Source: Devosia lucknowensis
Lineage (GTDB): Bacteria > Pseudomonadota > Alphaproteobacteria > Rhizobiales > Devosiaceae
Assembly (NCBI RefSeq): GCF_900177655.1
Contig: NZ_FXWK01000001.1
Span: 1,736,001-1,800,000, forward strand
Direction of reading: 5' to 3'
Length of the DNA: 64,000 nucleotides
In this document: one piece after another, positions 1 to 9,028 of the stretch
Numbering within the stretch: position 1 is the stretch's first letter
Layout: the number at the start of each line of letters is the position of its first letter
The notes under the pieces: generated by a model
What the model saw: only the letters and a program-made list of their open reading frames with translations
The model's database searches: none
What the model was told of the DNA's origin: nothing
Made by a program: the position numbers and the translations under genes

Positions 1-1123
1 CGCCAAGCTCGAGCATGTCACCCAGGACGACCACCTTGCGGCCACCTGGCGGCTCGATCGATGCCAGCACGTCGAGCGCTGCCTGCATGGACGCCGTGTT
101 GGCGTTGTAACTTTCGTCGATCAACAGCAACGGCTTTTCCGCCGGACCAAGTGCCAGCCGCTGGCCACGGCCGGGCTGTGCGCCGAACCCGGCCAGGGCC
201 CGGAGCGCCACCTCGGCCTCGATGCCGGCAATGTGCGACACGGCAAGCGCGGCGGTGGCATTGGCGAGCATGTGCCGTCCGGCAACGCCCAGCGCCAGCG
301 CATACCGTTCGTCGCCATGAACGATGGTCGCAAAGCTTCGGTCGGCGGCAGTTTCCACCTCGGTGATTTGCCAATCGACGCCGCGGGCGAAACCATAGGT
401 GATGACCTTGCCGATGCCGGCCGCAGTCGCTGCTTCGAGCAGTATGCCGATCTGAGGATGGTCGCCGTTGAGGACGGCCGTACCACCCTGTTCGACACCG
501 TCGAAGATTTCCGCCTTGGCGCGCGCGATGTTTTCGAGACTGCCCAGCTTTTCGAGGTGTGCCGGTGCAATCGTCGTGATGACCGCCACGTGCGGTCGAA
601 CCAGCTGGCTCAGCGGGCGGATCTCGTCGGGTGCGCTCATGCCCATTTCGAAGACGCCGAACTGCGCTGTCTCTGGCATTCGCGCCAGCATCAGCGGCAC
701 ACCCCAATGATTGTTGAAGCTCTTGATCGATGCATGGGTTTGCCCGGCGGCCTCGAACACCACCCGCAACGCCTCTTTTGTCGTGGTCTTGCCCACACTT
801 CCGGTGACGCCGACAATGAAGCCGCGGCTGCGCTGTCGCGCCGCGCGGGCGATGTCGGTCAATCCCTCGAGGGCATCATCGACAACGATGCGCCCCGCAC
901 CCTCGCCGCGGCCGACCAGGGCGGCAACTGCGCCATTGGCAAGCGCGGTATCCACGAAATCGTGGCCGTCGAAGCGATCGCCCTTGATGGCGACGAAGAG
1001 CGCGTCCTCCCCCAGCTCCCGGCTATCGATGGAGATGGCGTTGATCTCGGTGGCAGGCACGCCTGTTGCCCGGCCACCCGTAGCAGCAAGGATAGCGTCG
1101 AGGGTGAAGAGAGGTGGGGTCAT
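1..1123 (-). CDS. murF: UDP-N-acetylmuramoyl-tripeptide--D-alanyl-D-alanine ligase, C-terminus cut by window edge
   Basis: ATP-dependent cytoplasmic Mur ligase that adds D-Ala-D-Ala to UDP-MurNAc-tripeptide, the last soluble step of the peptidoglycan precursor. Translating the minus strand from ATG at 1123 gives MTPPLFTLDAILAATGG, then the P-loop GVTGSVGKTTTKEAL and the NNHWGVPLMLARMPE stretch, and later LIDESYNANTASM, all typical of MurF. The frame is still open at base 1, so about 374 residues are present and the C-terminal end lies outside. It follows murE on the same strand after a 100-base gap, the normal dcw order. Identity is very secure. Confidence 0.95.
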   Translation of the reverse strand, partial: MTPPLFTLDAILAATGGRATGVPATEINAISIDSRELGEDALFVAIKGDRFDGHDFVDTALANGAVAALVGRGEGAGRIVVDDALEGLTDIARAARQRSRGFIVGVTGSVGKTTTKEALRVVFEAAGQTHASIKSFNNHWGVPLMLARMPETAQFGVFEMGMSAPDEIRPLSQLVRPHVAVITTIAPAHLEKLGSLENIARAKAEIFDGVEQGGTAVLNGDHPQIGILLEAATAAGIGKVITYGFARGVDWQITEVETAADRSFATIVHGDERYALALGVAGRHMLANATAALAVSHIAGIEAEVALRALAGFGAQPGRGQRLALGPAEKPLLLIDESYNANTASMQAALDVLASIEPPGGRKVVVLGDMLELG

Positions 1124-1150
1124 GATTGCTCGCCGCGCCGACAGAAAGGT

Positions 1151-1171
1151 GGTCTGGGATACGCCCAGACC
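1151..1171. other. Hairpin in the murE-murF gap
   Basis: The stem GGTCTGGG (1151-1158) pairs with CCCAGACC (1164-1171) around a 5-base loop, inside the 100-base gap between murE and murF. No T-run follows on either strand, so it is not a standard terminator. It may be an mRNA processing or stability element, or chance. Confidence 0.35.
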
Positions 1172-1223
1172 CTCCTGTGCCGCAACCCCCACCGAGCGGA
1201 TCAAACCGACGTGGGTACAGAGC

Positions 1224-2666
1224 CTAGCCGCGCACGGCGGCCAGTACTTCCTCGTGGTCGGAAAAATGCGACTTGGTTGTGCCGATGATCTGGTAGGTCT
1301 CGTGCCCCTTGCCCGCCACCAGCAGCACGTCTCCGGGCTTGAGCGATTTCACCGCCGTCTCGATCGCCTGCTTGCGATCGGCGATTTCCTTTGCGCCCTT
1401 GGCGCCAGCGAGCACCTCGGCACGGATCGATGCAGCATCTTCCGTGCGCGGATTGTCGTCCGTGACGATCACCACATCAGCCATCTCGCTGGCGATCTCG
1501 CCCATTTGTGGTCGCTTGCCCTTGTCGCGATCACCACCGCAGCCGAAAACCACCTGCAGCTTGTTTTTGGCATAGGGACGCAGCGTCTTGAGCGCCATGC
1601 GCAGCGCTTCCGGCTTGTGCGAGTAATCGACGAAAATGGCCGCGCCATTGTGTTCAGCAACAAGTTCCAGCCGGCCACGCGCACCGACCAGCTCGGGCAG
1701 CGCGGCAAAGGCCGCAGTCTTGTCGACGCCCGACGACATGGCCAGGGCGGCCGCAATCAGGGCATTCGATACCTGGAACTCGCCGGGGATCGGCAGGTGG
1801 AAGTTGACCTTCTCGCCGATGTGCCGCACCTCGACACGCTGCCCATAACCCTCGGGCTCGATCGAGAGGATTTCAATATAGGCGCCTTCCCGCCCGACGG
1901 TCAGCAGCGTCGCGCTTGCCGAAAGCGCTGCGAACATGAACTGCTCATGCTCCGGATCGTCGACATTGACGATGGCTGCCCCGCCATCGACCAGGAGGTC
2001 GGTGAACAGGCGCAACTTGGCGTTGCGGTATTCGTCCATGTCCTTGTGATAGTCGAGGTGGTCGCGGCTGAGATTGGTGAAGGCGACTGCCTCGAAATGC
2101 ACGCCATCCAGACGGTGCTGGTCGAGTCCATGGCTCGAGGCTTCGAGCGCCACATGGTCGATGCCCTGCGCCTTGAGCGCGCGCATCGCCTGGTGGAGTG
2201 TACGCGAATCCGGCGTGGTCAGCGCGCCCTCGATGGTGCGCTTCGACGTCTCGATGCCGAGCGTACCGATGCTGGCGCCGGGAACGCCGGCGTAGTCCCA
2301 GATTTGACGCACGAAAGACGCGACTGACGTCTTGCCGTTGGTGCCAGTGACCGCAACCAGGATTTCCGGCTGCGGTTCGAACACGCGGCTCGCCGCACGG
2401 GCATAGGACGCACGCACATCTTTCACGATGATGACAGGCACCCCAGGATCACCGGGAGGCGCGGTGTCGGTGACCACGGCCAGCGCGCCGCGTGCCACGG
2501 CGTCCGTGACGAACTGGTTTCCATGCACCTTTGCGCCTGGCAGCGCGAAGAAAATATCGCCCGGCTCGATCCGGCGGCTGTCGGAGTTGAGCCCAAAGAC
2601 CGCACCCAGCCCCTTCTTGGGGCGGGCGCCTGAACCTTCGAGCAGCTGGGTAACGCTGATGGACAC
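1224..2666 (-). CDS. murE: UDP-N-acetylmuramoyl-L-alanyl-D-glutamate--2,6-diaminopimelate ligase
   Basis: Cytoplasmic Mur ligase adding meso-diaminopimelate to UDP-MurNAc-L-Ala-D-Glu. The 480-residue product has the family length. It shows the N-terminal SDSRRIEPGDIFFAL motif, the ATP-binding GTNGKTS near residue 110, the central EASSHGL, and DDNPRTED in the C-terminal domain. The DNPR motif is the known signature for meso-DAP rather than lysine, in keeping with a Gram-negative. The start is GTG at 2666, with AAGGA about 10 bases upstream and only 3 bases separating it from the ftsI stop, so translation is probably coupled. Confidence 0.96.
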   Translation of the reverse strand: MSISVTQLLEGSGARPKKGLGAVFGLNSDSRRIEPGDIFFALPGAKVHGNQFVTDAVARGALAVVTDTAPPGDPGVPVIIVKDVRASYARAASRVFEPQPEILVAVTGTNGKTSVASFVRQIWDYAGVPGASIGTLGIETSKRTIEGALTTPDSRTLHQAMRALKAQGIDHVALEASSHGLDQHRLDGVHFEAVAFTNLSRDHLDYHKDMDEYRNAKLRLFTDLLVDGGAAIVNVDDPEHEQFMFAALSASATLLTVGREGAYIEILSIEPEGYGQRVEVRHIGEKVNFHLPIPGEFQVSNALIAAALAMSSGVDKTAAFAALPELVGARGRLELVAEHNGAAIFVDYSHKPEALRMALKTLRPYAKNKLQVVFGCGGDRDKGKRPQMGEIASEMADVVIVTDDNPRTEDAASIRAEVLAGAKGAKEIADRKQAIETAVKSLKPGDVLLVAGKGHETYQIIGTTKSHFSDHEEVLAAVRG

Positions 2667-2669
2667 GGA

Positions 2670-4406
2670 TCAGAATCCTTCTGGATACAAACGCCTGACG
2701 GCGGGCGGAACAATCTGTTGGTCGAGAACGTCGCTGAAATCGGGCGCGACGCCGAGCATGGGCGCCACGCGCTGGATGACGCGGCCGGTAATGGCGCCGG
2801 CATTCCAGCCCGCGGTCGTGCCCGACTGCGGATTTTCCGCCTTGGGCTCATCCACCATGATCACCATGGCGTAGCGGGGATTATCTAGTGGGAAGGCGGA
2901 AGCGAAGAAGTTGGTGACCTTGCTCGACGAGTAGCGCCCATCCACGACCTTTTCAGCCGTGCCGGTCTTTCCGCCGGCGCGGTAGCCGAGCGCCGCCTTG
3001 TTCATCTGCGAGCCCGAACCGCCCGAGGAAATGGCGTTGAGGCGCATCAGATAGCGCATGTTGGCGCTGGTCTCTTCGCTGACCACACGCTCATAGAGTG
3101 GCTCGGCTTGCGCGATCTCGCGCTTGTAGAGCGTCGGAGCGATGTAGTTGCCGCCGTTTACGAAGGCGGCATAGGCGGTGACCATATGCAGGGGCGAAAC
3201 CGAAAGGCCGTGGCCAAATGAAGCGGTGGCCGCGCCGACTTCCGAGAAGCTCTTGGGCACCGTCGGCACGCGCATTTCCGGCAGTTCAAAATCGACGCGC
3301 TCGTCGAATTTCATCCGGCTCAGGAAGTCACGATAGGCCTCCTTGCCCATCGCCTGCATGATGCGGATCGTGCCGATATTGGAGGAATACTTGTAGACCT
3401 CGGGAAGCGCGAGAATGCGGTGCTTGCCGTGAAAGTCATCGATGGTGAAGCGGCCGAACCGGATACCGTAGCGTGCGTCGAATTCATCGGTGATGGAAAC
3501 CGCGCCACTGTCGAGAGCACCGGCAATGGTGACCGTCTTGAAGATGGAACCCGGCTCGAAAATGCCCGAGGTGATGCGGTTGAACGTGTCCTTCACGAGG
3601 GCCGAGGCAGGCTCGTTCGGATTGAAATCGGGCACCGAAGCCAGTGCGATGATTTCTCCGGTATAGATGTCCATCATCACGCCCGCAGCCGCGATCGCCT
3701 GGTAGCGGGTCATGGCGTCGAGCACCTGCTGGTGCATGACATGCTGCACGCGCATGTCGACACTCAGCTCCACCGGCGTCAGCGCATTGCCACGGGCCAG
3801 GCCCAGCTCCTGCAAGAGCGCGATGGATTCACGGTCCATGTGCCGCTCGATGCCGGCAATGCCCTGGTTGTCGACATTGGTCGACCCGAGGATATGCGCG
3901 GCCTCGTTCATGCCCGGATAGAAGCGCTTGGACTCCGTAATAAAGTCGATGCCCGGAATGCCGAGCCGCATCACCGCTTCCTGGATAGCCGGGGTCAGTT
4001 CGCGCTTGACCCAGACGAAACCCTGGTTGCCAGTGAGGCGATTGCGCAGCCAGGTCTCGTCCAGATCGGGGAGAACCGAGCGGAGCGCCTGCACGGCTTC
4101 CTCGACATCGATGATCCGGCGGGGCTCGGCAAAAAGCGATGGCACCCGGATATCGACTGCCATTTCGAGACCGTTCCGATCAAGGATGGGCGGGCGGCTG
4201 GCCTGGATAACATCGCGGGCCTGCCCTTCAATGGTCTGGTCGGTCTCGACCATGCCGAGCTGCACAAGGCGCCCGCCGACCAGCGCGAACCCCAGCACCA
4301 CGGCCAGCATCATCCAGCGGATGCGCGCCTGCGTGAGATTGCCGCGCTGCTTGCGCGTCCCCTCGAGCGCAATCGTCGGGGAGAAATCTTCGGAGACCAC
4401 GGCCAT
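2670..4406 (-). CDS. ftsI: Septal peptidoglycan transpeptidase, penicillin-binding protein 3
   Basis: Divisome transpeptidase that cross-links septal peptidoglycan; a class B penicillin-binding protein anchored by one N-terminal membrane segment (about residues 30-52, WMMLAVVLGFALVGGRLVQL). The three catalytic motifs are visible: SxxK in PGSIFKT, SxN in YSSNIGT and KTG in GGKTGTAEK. The 578 residues match the family. Its ATG overlaps the stop of the upstream ftsL-like gene (TAATG), showing tight co-translation, and murE follows 3 bases downstream. Confidence 0.95.
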   Translation of the reverse strand: MAVVSEDFSPTIALEGTRKQRGNLTQARIRWMMLAVVLGFALVGGRLVQLGMVETDQTIEGQARDVIQASRPPILDRNGLEMAVDIRVPSLFAEPRRIIDVEEAVQALRSVLPDLDETWLRNRLTGNQGFVWVKRELTPAIQEAVMRLGIPGIDFITESKRFYPGMNEAAHILGSTNVDNQGIAGIERHMDRESIALLQELGLARGNALTPVELSVDMRVQHVMHQQVLDAMTRYQAIAAAGVMMDIYTGEIIALASVPDFNPNEPASALVKDTFNRITSGIFEPGSIFKTVTIAGALDSGAVSITDEFDARYGIRFGRFTIDDFHGKHRILALPEVYKYSSNIGTIRIMQAMGKEAYRDFLSRMKFDERVDFELPEMRVPTVPKSFSEVGAATASFGHGLSVSPLHMVTAYAAFVNGGNYIAPTLYKREIAQAEPLYERVVSEETSANMRYLMRLNAISSGGSGSQMNKAALGYRAGGKTGTAEKVVDGRYSSSKVTNFFASAFPLDNPRYAMVIMVDEPKAENPQSGTTAGWNAGAITGRVIQRVAPMLGVAPDFSDVLDQQIVPPAVRRLYPEGF

Positions 4407-4789
4407 TATTCAATGCCCTCCAGCTGGAGAATGGCGTCGATCGGATCGATACCTTCTGAAATGGCCGCGAACAGCGCATCCATGGCTGCGGTGTCGGGTG
4501 CCGCAGGGCGCATCGGCAGAGCGGCGAAGGAGCCAAACTGCTCCTGCTTGACCGGCGCGATGGCCAGTTCAGCCTGATGGCGCTGGACGATCGGATCGAT
4601 ATGCCCGGGTTGATTGAGCACCGCCCAATCAGCTTTGAGCAGCGACAACTCGCCTTCCTGTTCGCCGATATGGGCCGTGATGGCGGTCCGCTCGGCGGCC
4701 GTTCCTTCGATGGAGAACTTGAGACCATAGACGCCTGCCAACATCGCGACCGAGCTGAAGAGCAGGAAAATGTTGATGCTGCGGATCAT
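4406..4789 (-). CDS. ftsL: FtsL-like cell division protein
   Basis: Small bitopic protein of 127 residues. It has a short N-terminal membrane helix (residues 4-23, SINIFLLFSSVAMLAGVYGL) followed by a predicted periplasmic coiled coil containing LKADWAVLNQPGHIDPI, which resembles the alphaproteobacterial FtsL pattern. Known FtsL proteins bridge FtsB/FtsQ and FtsW/FtsI in the divisome. The position between rsmH and ftsI, with 4-base overlaps at the upstream junction and a TAATG junction to ftsI, supports the call more than the weakly conserved sequence does. The C-terminal Ala/Pro-rich tail is not conserved. Confidence 0.85.
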   Translation of the reverse strand: MIRSINIFLLFSSVAMLAGVYGLKFSIEGTAAERTAITAHIGEQEGELSLLKADWAVLNQPGHIDPIVQRHQAELAIAPVKQEQFGSFAALPMRPAAPDTAAMDALFAAISEGIDPIDAILQLEGIE

Positions 4790-5787
4790 GCGGCACCCCT
4801 GATCTGGGGCACGCCCAAGCCTGAATAGTCGGTCATGCGCGCATCTTCAGCCGTGCGAATGCCGCTGCGCAGGACCGCCGAGCGGGCCCGCGGATTGCGT
4901 GCGAGCTCCGCTGCACCAGACTTGATGGCCTTGCCCGCCTTGCGCCAGCGTAGAGGCTCGGCCGCCGTCTGCGGCAAGTGGCGCGACAACGCCGGTCCAC
5001 CCTTGTCGGGATCGAAGAACCGCTTGACGATCCGGTCTTCCAGTGAATGGAAGCTGACTACGGCCAGACGGCCGCCTTCATCGAGCAGACGTTCCGCCGC
5101 GAACAGCCCCTCGACCAATTGATCGAACTCGCCGTTGACGGCGATGCGCAGGGCCTGAAACGAACGCGTGGCCGGATGCGCATCGCCGGGCTTGCGGCCG
5201 ATGGCCTTTTCGATGATGCGCGCCAACTCGAGCGTGGATGCGATCGGCCCCGTCTCGCGTGCCGCCACGATGAACTGGGCGATACGGCGCGATTTGCGCT
5301 CTTCGCCGTAGGCATAGAGCAGGTTCGCCAGGTTTTCCGCGTCGAGGGTATTCACCAGATCGGCAGCGCTTGTCCCCGAACGGCTCATGCGCATGTCGAG
5401 CGGCCCCTCGCGCATGAACGAGAATCCCCGCTCCGCCTGGTCGAGCTGCATGGAAGAGACACCGATATCGAGCACCACCGCGTCGATCGGTCCCAGATTT
5501 GCGCTGAGCGTATCCAGCTCGGAAAAGGTGCCCGATACGAAGGTGAAACGATCGGGATACTCAGCCTGAAGGGCTTGGACGTGCGGCGCGACGGAGGGAT
5601 CACGGTCTATGCCTATGACATGCGCTCCGGCGGCCAGCAGTGCGCGCGAATAGCCACCCGCGCCGAAGGTGCCGTCGACGATACGACAGCCATCGACAGG
5701 CGACAGGGCCGCGACCACTTCGTCCAGCAACACGGGCACATGCGGACCGCCTGGCTCATCGGTTTCGGGCAGGGAAGGCTTGCCCAT
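4786..5787 (-). CDS. rsmH: 16S rRNA (cytosine(1402)-N(4))-methyltransferase
   Basis: SAM-dependent methyltransferase (MraW) that modifies C1402 in the ribosomal decoding centre. Recognisable blocks are HVPVLLDEVV near the start, the SAM-binding GTFGAGGYSRALL, DIGVSSMQLDQAERGFSF, and SFHSLEDRIVKRFF. The reading frame stays open to 5997, but homology begins at MGKPSLPETDEPGGPHVPVL, so the start is placed at 5787, giving 333 residues. Its stop overlaps the ftsL start by 4 bases. The usual dcw neighbour mraZ is not upstream; a divergent sensor kinase is there instead. Confidence 0.94.
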   Translation of the reverse strand: MGKPSLPETDEPGGPHVPVLLDEVVAALSPVDGCRIVDGTFGAGGYSRALLAAGAHVIGIDRDPSVAPHVQALQAEYPDRFTFVSGTFSELDTLSANLGPIDAVVLDIGVSSMQLDQAERGFSFMREGPLDMRMSRSGTSAADLVNTLDAENLANLLYAYGEERKSRRIAQFIVAARETGPIASTLELARIIEKAIGRKPGDAHPATRSFQALRIAVNGEFDQLVEGLFAAERLLDEGGRLAVVSFHSLEDRIVKRFFDPDKGGPALSRHLPQTAAEPLRWRKAGKAIKSGAAELARNPRARSAVLRSGIRTAEDARMTDYSGLGVPQIRGAA

Positions 5788-5990
5788 ATCCGCTACTACT
5801 CCACTCCAACCGATTGGCCGGTTACATAAACTAGCGACCGATCTTGCATGGGGACGCTTAAGATTCTGTTTCCCATGCCGCTTGTCGGTGCCGCGCGAAT
5901 TAGCCACGCAAAACCGTGCCTCGATTAATCTATGCATATTGCCCTTATGGGCAGTTCGGGCGATGAAGGGCTGAGCCAGTCGGGAACAGC
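5788..5990. promoter_or_regulatory. Divergent promoter region with inverted repeat, rsmH / sensor kinase
   Basis: These 203 bases separate the divergent rsmH and kinase genes and should carry the promoter of the dcw cluster on one strand and of the signalling cassette on the other. It is more AT-rich than the flanking genes. A small inverted repeat, TGCCC-TTAT-GGGCA at 5940-5953, lies about 40 bases before the kinase start. No mraZ remnant is visible in any frame. Confidence 0.45.
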
Positions 5991-7487
5991 ATGCCAATCA
6001 CCAGCCAGACATTCGTGCGGTCCACCGCTCTCTTGCTGCTTGTCGGCCTGTTGGCGCTCCTTGGTATCGTCGGCACAAATGTGTGGCTGGTCGAACGCTC
6101 CCAGACGTATTTCGATGAAGTCATCGAGGCGCGGCGCGCGCATCGGGCCGCCACCAATCTGCGCAGCCTCCTGCAGGACCTCGAAACCAGCCAGCGCGGC
6201 TACGTCATCACTGAGGATGAAAGCTATCTCGAGCCTTATAATCTGGCGCTTCCCCAGGTCGACGAGCAGGCTGAGACTTTGCGGGAAATCCTGGCCCCCT
6301 TCCCTGCAGCCAAGGAGCCGCTTGACCAGCTGCAGGCCGACATCGACTTCAAACTCAACGAGATGGCGATCACTGTCGACATGGTGCGTGCAGGCCGCGC
6401 AGAAGATGCCGTCAATCGCATCAAGACGGATGTCGGCAAGCAGGCCATGGACGGCATCCGCACGTTCATCACCCAGTTGCTGGAAGCCATCGACGTGATC
6501 CTGGTCGACGGCGTCGGCAATCAGCGCAATACCATCAACATCCTGCGCTGGGTGTCGATTATCGGCGGCATCGTCATCCTCACTGTCGTCGGCGGCGCCA
6601 TATGGGCGGTGCTGAACTATACGCGCGAGCTGGCTCAGGCCCGCCGCGCCGTGGAAGAGGCTAACTCCGGCCTCGAGGAACGGGTGCGGGAACGGACTGC
6701 AGACCTGGGCAAGGCGAACGAGGAAATCCAGCGCTTCGCCTATATCGTCACCCATGACCTGCGCGCGCCGCTGGTCAACATCATGGGCTTCACAGCCGAG
6801 CTCGAAACCGGTGTCGATCAGGTCAAGACCTATATGCAGGCCCAGCCGGACACCGACGCCGACCCGATGGCTAGGGAAGCACGGCTCGCGGCGACCGAGG
6901 ACCTGCCCGAGGCCGTCACCTTTATTCGTGCCGCGACGCGCAAGATGGATGGACTGATCAATGCCATCCTCAAGATTTCACGCGAGGGCCGCCGCCAGCT
7001 CAAGCCAGAGACGGTCGACCTCGCCGAGCTCGCCGAAGCCAGCGCAGCCGCCGTTCACCATCAGGTTTCCGAGCGCGGCGGTGAAGTCGTGACCGACATC
7101 CGGGTCGGCAAGCTCATCACCGACAAGCTTTCGCTCGAGCAGATTCTTGGCAACATGCTCGACAATGCGGTCAAGTATCAGGATCCGGATCGACCGCTCC
7201 GCGTCCAGATCCGCGCCAGGCATACGCCGGGCAATCGCGTTTTCATCGAAGTGGAAGACAACGGCCGCGGCATCGCCGATACCGATCATGAGCGGGTCTT
7301 CGAACTTTTCCGCCGCTCCGGCTCGCAGACGAGCCCCGGAGAAGGCATCGGCCTTGCCCATGTCCGCACCATGGTGCGAAGCCTGGGCGGCGATGTTACC
7401 CTGACCTCGAAATTGGGGCACGGCACGACTTTTATCATTAATCTGCCGCGAGATTCGCGCAGCTACCTTGGGAGTATGGCCGCATGA
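5991..7487 (+). CDS. CHASE3-type membrane sensor histidine kinase
   Basis: Inner-membrane two-component sensor of 498 residues. Membrane helices at about 12-33 and 185-208 enclose a periplasmic region whose RSLLQDLETSQRGYVITEDESYLEPY block is typical of the CHASE3 domain. A short coiled coil leads to the phosphoacceptor H255 in FAYIVTHDLRAPLVNIMGF, then the N-box NMLDNAVKYQDPDRPL and the G-boxes DNGRGIADTD and GEGIGLAHV. The stop overlaps the next gene (ATGA), so kinase and regulator are translationally coupled. The layout resembles phytochrome/Rcp1-like cassettes, but no chromophore or PAS domain is present and the signal is unknown. Confidence 0.88.
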   Translation: MPITSQTFVRSTALLLLVGLLALLGIVGTNVWLVERSQTYFDEVIEARRAHRAATNLRSLLQDLETSQRGYVITEDESYLEPYNLALPQVDEQAETLREILAPFPAAKEPLDQLQADIDFKLNEMAITVDMVRAGRAEDAVNRIKTDVGKQAMDGIRTFITQLLEAIDVILVDGVGNQRNTINILRWVSIIGGIVILTVVGGAIWAVLNYTRELAQARRAVEEANSGLEERVRERTADLGKANEEIQRFAYIVTHDLRAPLVNIMGFTAELETGVDQVKTYMQAQPDTDADPMAREARLAATEDLPEAVTFIRAATRKMDGLINAILKISREGRRQLKPETVDLAELAEASAAAVHHQVSERGGEVVTDIRVGKLITDKLSLEQILGNMLDNAVKYQDPDRPLRVQIRARHTPGNRVFIEVEDNGRGIADTDHERVFELFRRSGSQTSPGEGIGLAHVRTMVRSLGGDVTLTSKLGHGTTFIINLPRDSRSYLGSMAA

Positions 7488-7927
7488 ACAATGCACGGCC
7501 CGTGACCATTATCATGGTCGAGGACGATGAGGGGCACGCGCGTCTCATAGAGAAGAACATCCGTCGAGCGGGTGTCGCCAACGAAATCGTTGCCTTTACC
7601 AATGGCACCGAAGCCCTGGCGTTTCTGATGGGACCCGATGGCACCGGCCTCGTCAACAAGGGGCGTCAGCTTCTGGTCCTGCTGGACCTCAACCTGCCCG
7701 ACATGACCGGCATCGACATCCTCGAGAAGGTCAAGGGCAACGAGCACACGCGCCGCTCGCCGGTCGTCGTCCTGACGACAACGGACGATCAGCGCGAAAT
7801 CCAGCGTTGCTACGATCTGGGCGCGAACGTCTACATCACCAAGCCGGTCGACTACGACGGGTTCGCCAATGCCATCAAGCAGTTGGGTCTGTTCTTTTCG
7901 GTCATGCAAATCCCCGAGGCTGACTAG
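7484..7927 (+). CDS. Single-domain response regulator, Rcp1-like
   Basis: A stand-alone receiver domain of 147 residues with no output domain. The acidic pocket is in MVEDDEGHAR, the phosphoacceptor is D68 in LLDLNLPDM, the Thr is in VVLTTTDDQ and the Lys is K120 in ITKPVD. The insert between beta-3 and alpha-3 (DGTGLVNKGRQ) and the LTTTDDQREIQRCYDLGANVYITKPV tract, cited here in part, are typical of the Rcp1 group. It most likely receives phosphate from the kinase whose stop codon it overlaps and works through protein contacts rather than DNA. Confidence 0.9.
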   Translation: MNNARPVTIIMVEDDEGHARLIEKNIRRAGVANEIVAFTNGTEALAFLMGPDGTGLVNKGRQLLVLLDLNLPDMTGIDILEKVKGNEHTRRSPVVVLTTTDDQREIQRCYDLGANVYITKPVDYDGFANAIKQLGLFFSVMQIPEAD

Positions 7928-7933
7928 ACCAGC

Positions 7934-8965
7934 ATGCCCAGCCGTACGCCGCATGTTCTCTATATCGATGATGATCCCGGTTTGGCCCGGTTGGTCGAAA
8001 AGGCCATGCAGCGGCGCGGCTACACTTTCACTCATGCCTCCTGTGGTGAGGACGGCCTCGAGATTATCCGCCAGGGCGGAGTGGACGTGGTCGCTCTCGA
8101 TCACAACCTCCCCACCGGCACCGGGCTAGATGTCCTTGCCGGCATGGAAGGCATGGAAGATCACCCGTCCGTCGTCTACGTCACGGCATCGGCCGAGATG
8201 TCCATCGCCGTCAATGCACTGAAGGCCGGCGCCACCGACTTCGTACCCAAGACTGGGTCCGAAGAATTCATGGCACTCCTGGCCGCTGCCATTGATCATG
8301 CCATTGACCACGTGCGCCTGATGCGTGCCAAGGCAAAGGCGGAACGGGACATGCAGGAAGCGCGCGAACGCGCCGAAATGCTGCTGGGCGAGGTAAATCA
8401 CCGCGTCGGCAATTCGCTAGCCATGGTTGCCGCGCTCGTGGGTTTGCAGGCCAACGCAGTCGACGATCCCGAGGCCAAGAGTGCCCTCGCCGAGACGCAG
8501 ATGCGCATTCAGGCCATCGCCGGCGTGCATCGTCACCTCTACACGTCCGACGACGTACGGATCGTCCAGGTTGGCGACTACCTCAACAGTCTTGTCGGCG
8601 AACTGGAAAACACGCTCCAGTCTGAAGGCCAGACCGCAAGCATTCGTGTCGACGTCGAGGGTTTCCCGCTTCCCACCGAAAAGGTTGCGTCGCTCGGTGT
8701 GATCGTGACGGAACTCGTTACCAACGCACTGAAATATGCGTATCTGGATCGCGATCCGGGCGAAGTACGCGTCCATATGCAGCGCACCGACAATATGGTT
8801 CGCCTTGTGGTCGAGGACGACGGCATCGGCTGGAGAGGCACGGGCAAACCCCAGGGCACGGGGCTTGGCAGCCGCATCGTTCGCGCCATGGCGACCGGCC
8901 TAGGCGCCACCGTTGCTTACGGCGAGGGCCCGGGAACCCAGGTTCTGGTGACGTTCGAGGCCTGA
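7934..8965 (+). CDS. Response regulator fused to HisKA_2-type histidine kinase
   Basis: Soluble 343-residue protein. An N-terminal receiver domain (phosphoacceptor D56 in VVALDHNLPTG) is followed by a HisKA_2 dimerisation domain with H156 in LLGEVNHRVGNSL and an HATPase_c domain (TELVTNALKYA, VEDDGIGWRG, GTGLGSRIV). The family motif HRVKN reads HRVGN here, a modest departure. It starts 6 bases after the single-domain regulator, so the three genes form one operon and probably a phosphorelay or branched pathway. There is no membrane segment and no DNA-binding domain, so the cassette's final output lies elsewhere. Confidence 0.88.
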   Translation: MPSRTPHVLYIDDDPGLARLVEKAMQRRGYTFTHASCGEDGLEIIRQGGVDVVALDHNLPTGTGLDVLAGMEGMEDHPSVVYVTASAEMSIAVNALKAGATDFVPKTGSEEFMALLAAAIDHAIDHVRLMRAKAKAERDMQEARERAEMLLGEVNHRVGNSLAMVAALVGLQANAVDDPEAKSALAETQMRIQAIAGVHRHLYTSDDVRIVQVGDYLNSLVGELENTLQSEGQTASIRVDVEGFPLPTEKVASLGVIVTELVTNALKYAYLDRDPGEVRVHMQRTDNMVRLVVEDDGIGWRGTGKPQGTGLGSRIVRAMATGLGATVAYGEGPGTQVLVTFEA

Positions 8966-9028
8966 CCTCCCTCCCCACGACACCGCCCTGCCCGACGAAC
9001 GTTGCGACGATCAATGCAGGTTGGACAA

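Noticed and set aside
711..2327. Plus-strand open frame of 538 codons opposite murE/murF
   Set aside because: Mirror frame of conserved Mur ligase genes; no recognisable product.
5788..5997. Longer rsmH starting at 5997 (403 residues)
   Set aside because: The extra 70 residues have no family similarity, cross the divergent promoter and overlap the start of the kinase gene on the other strand.
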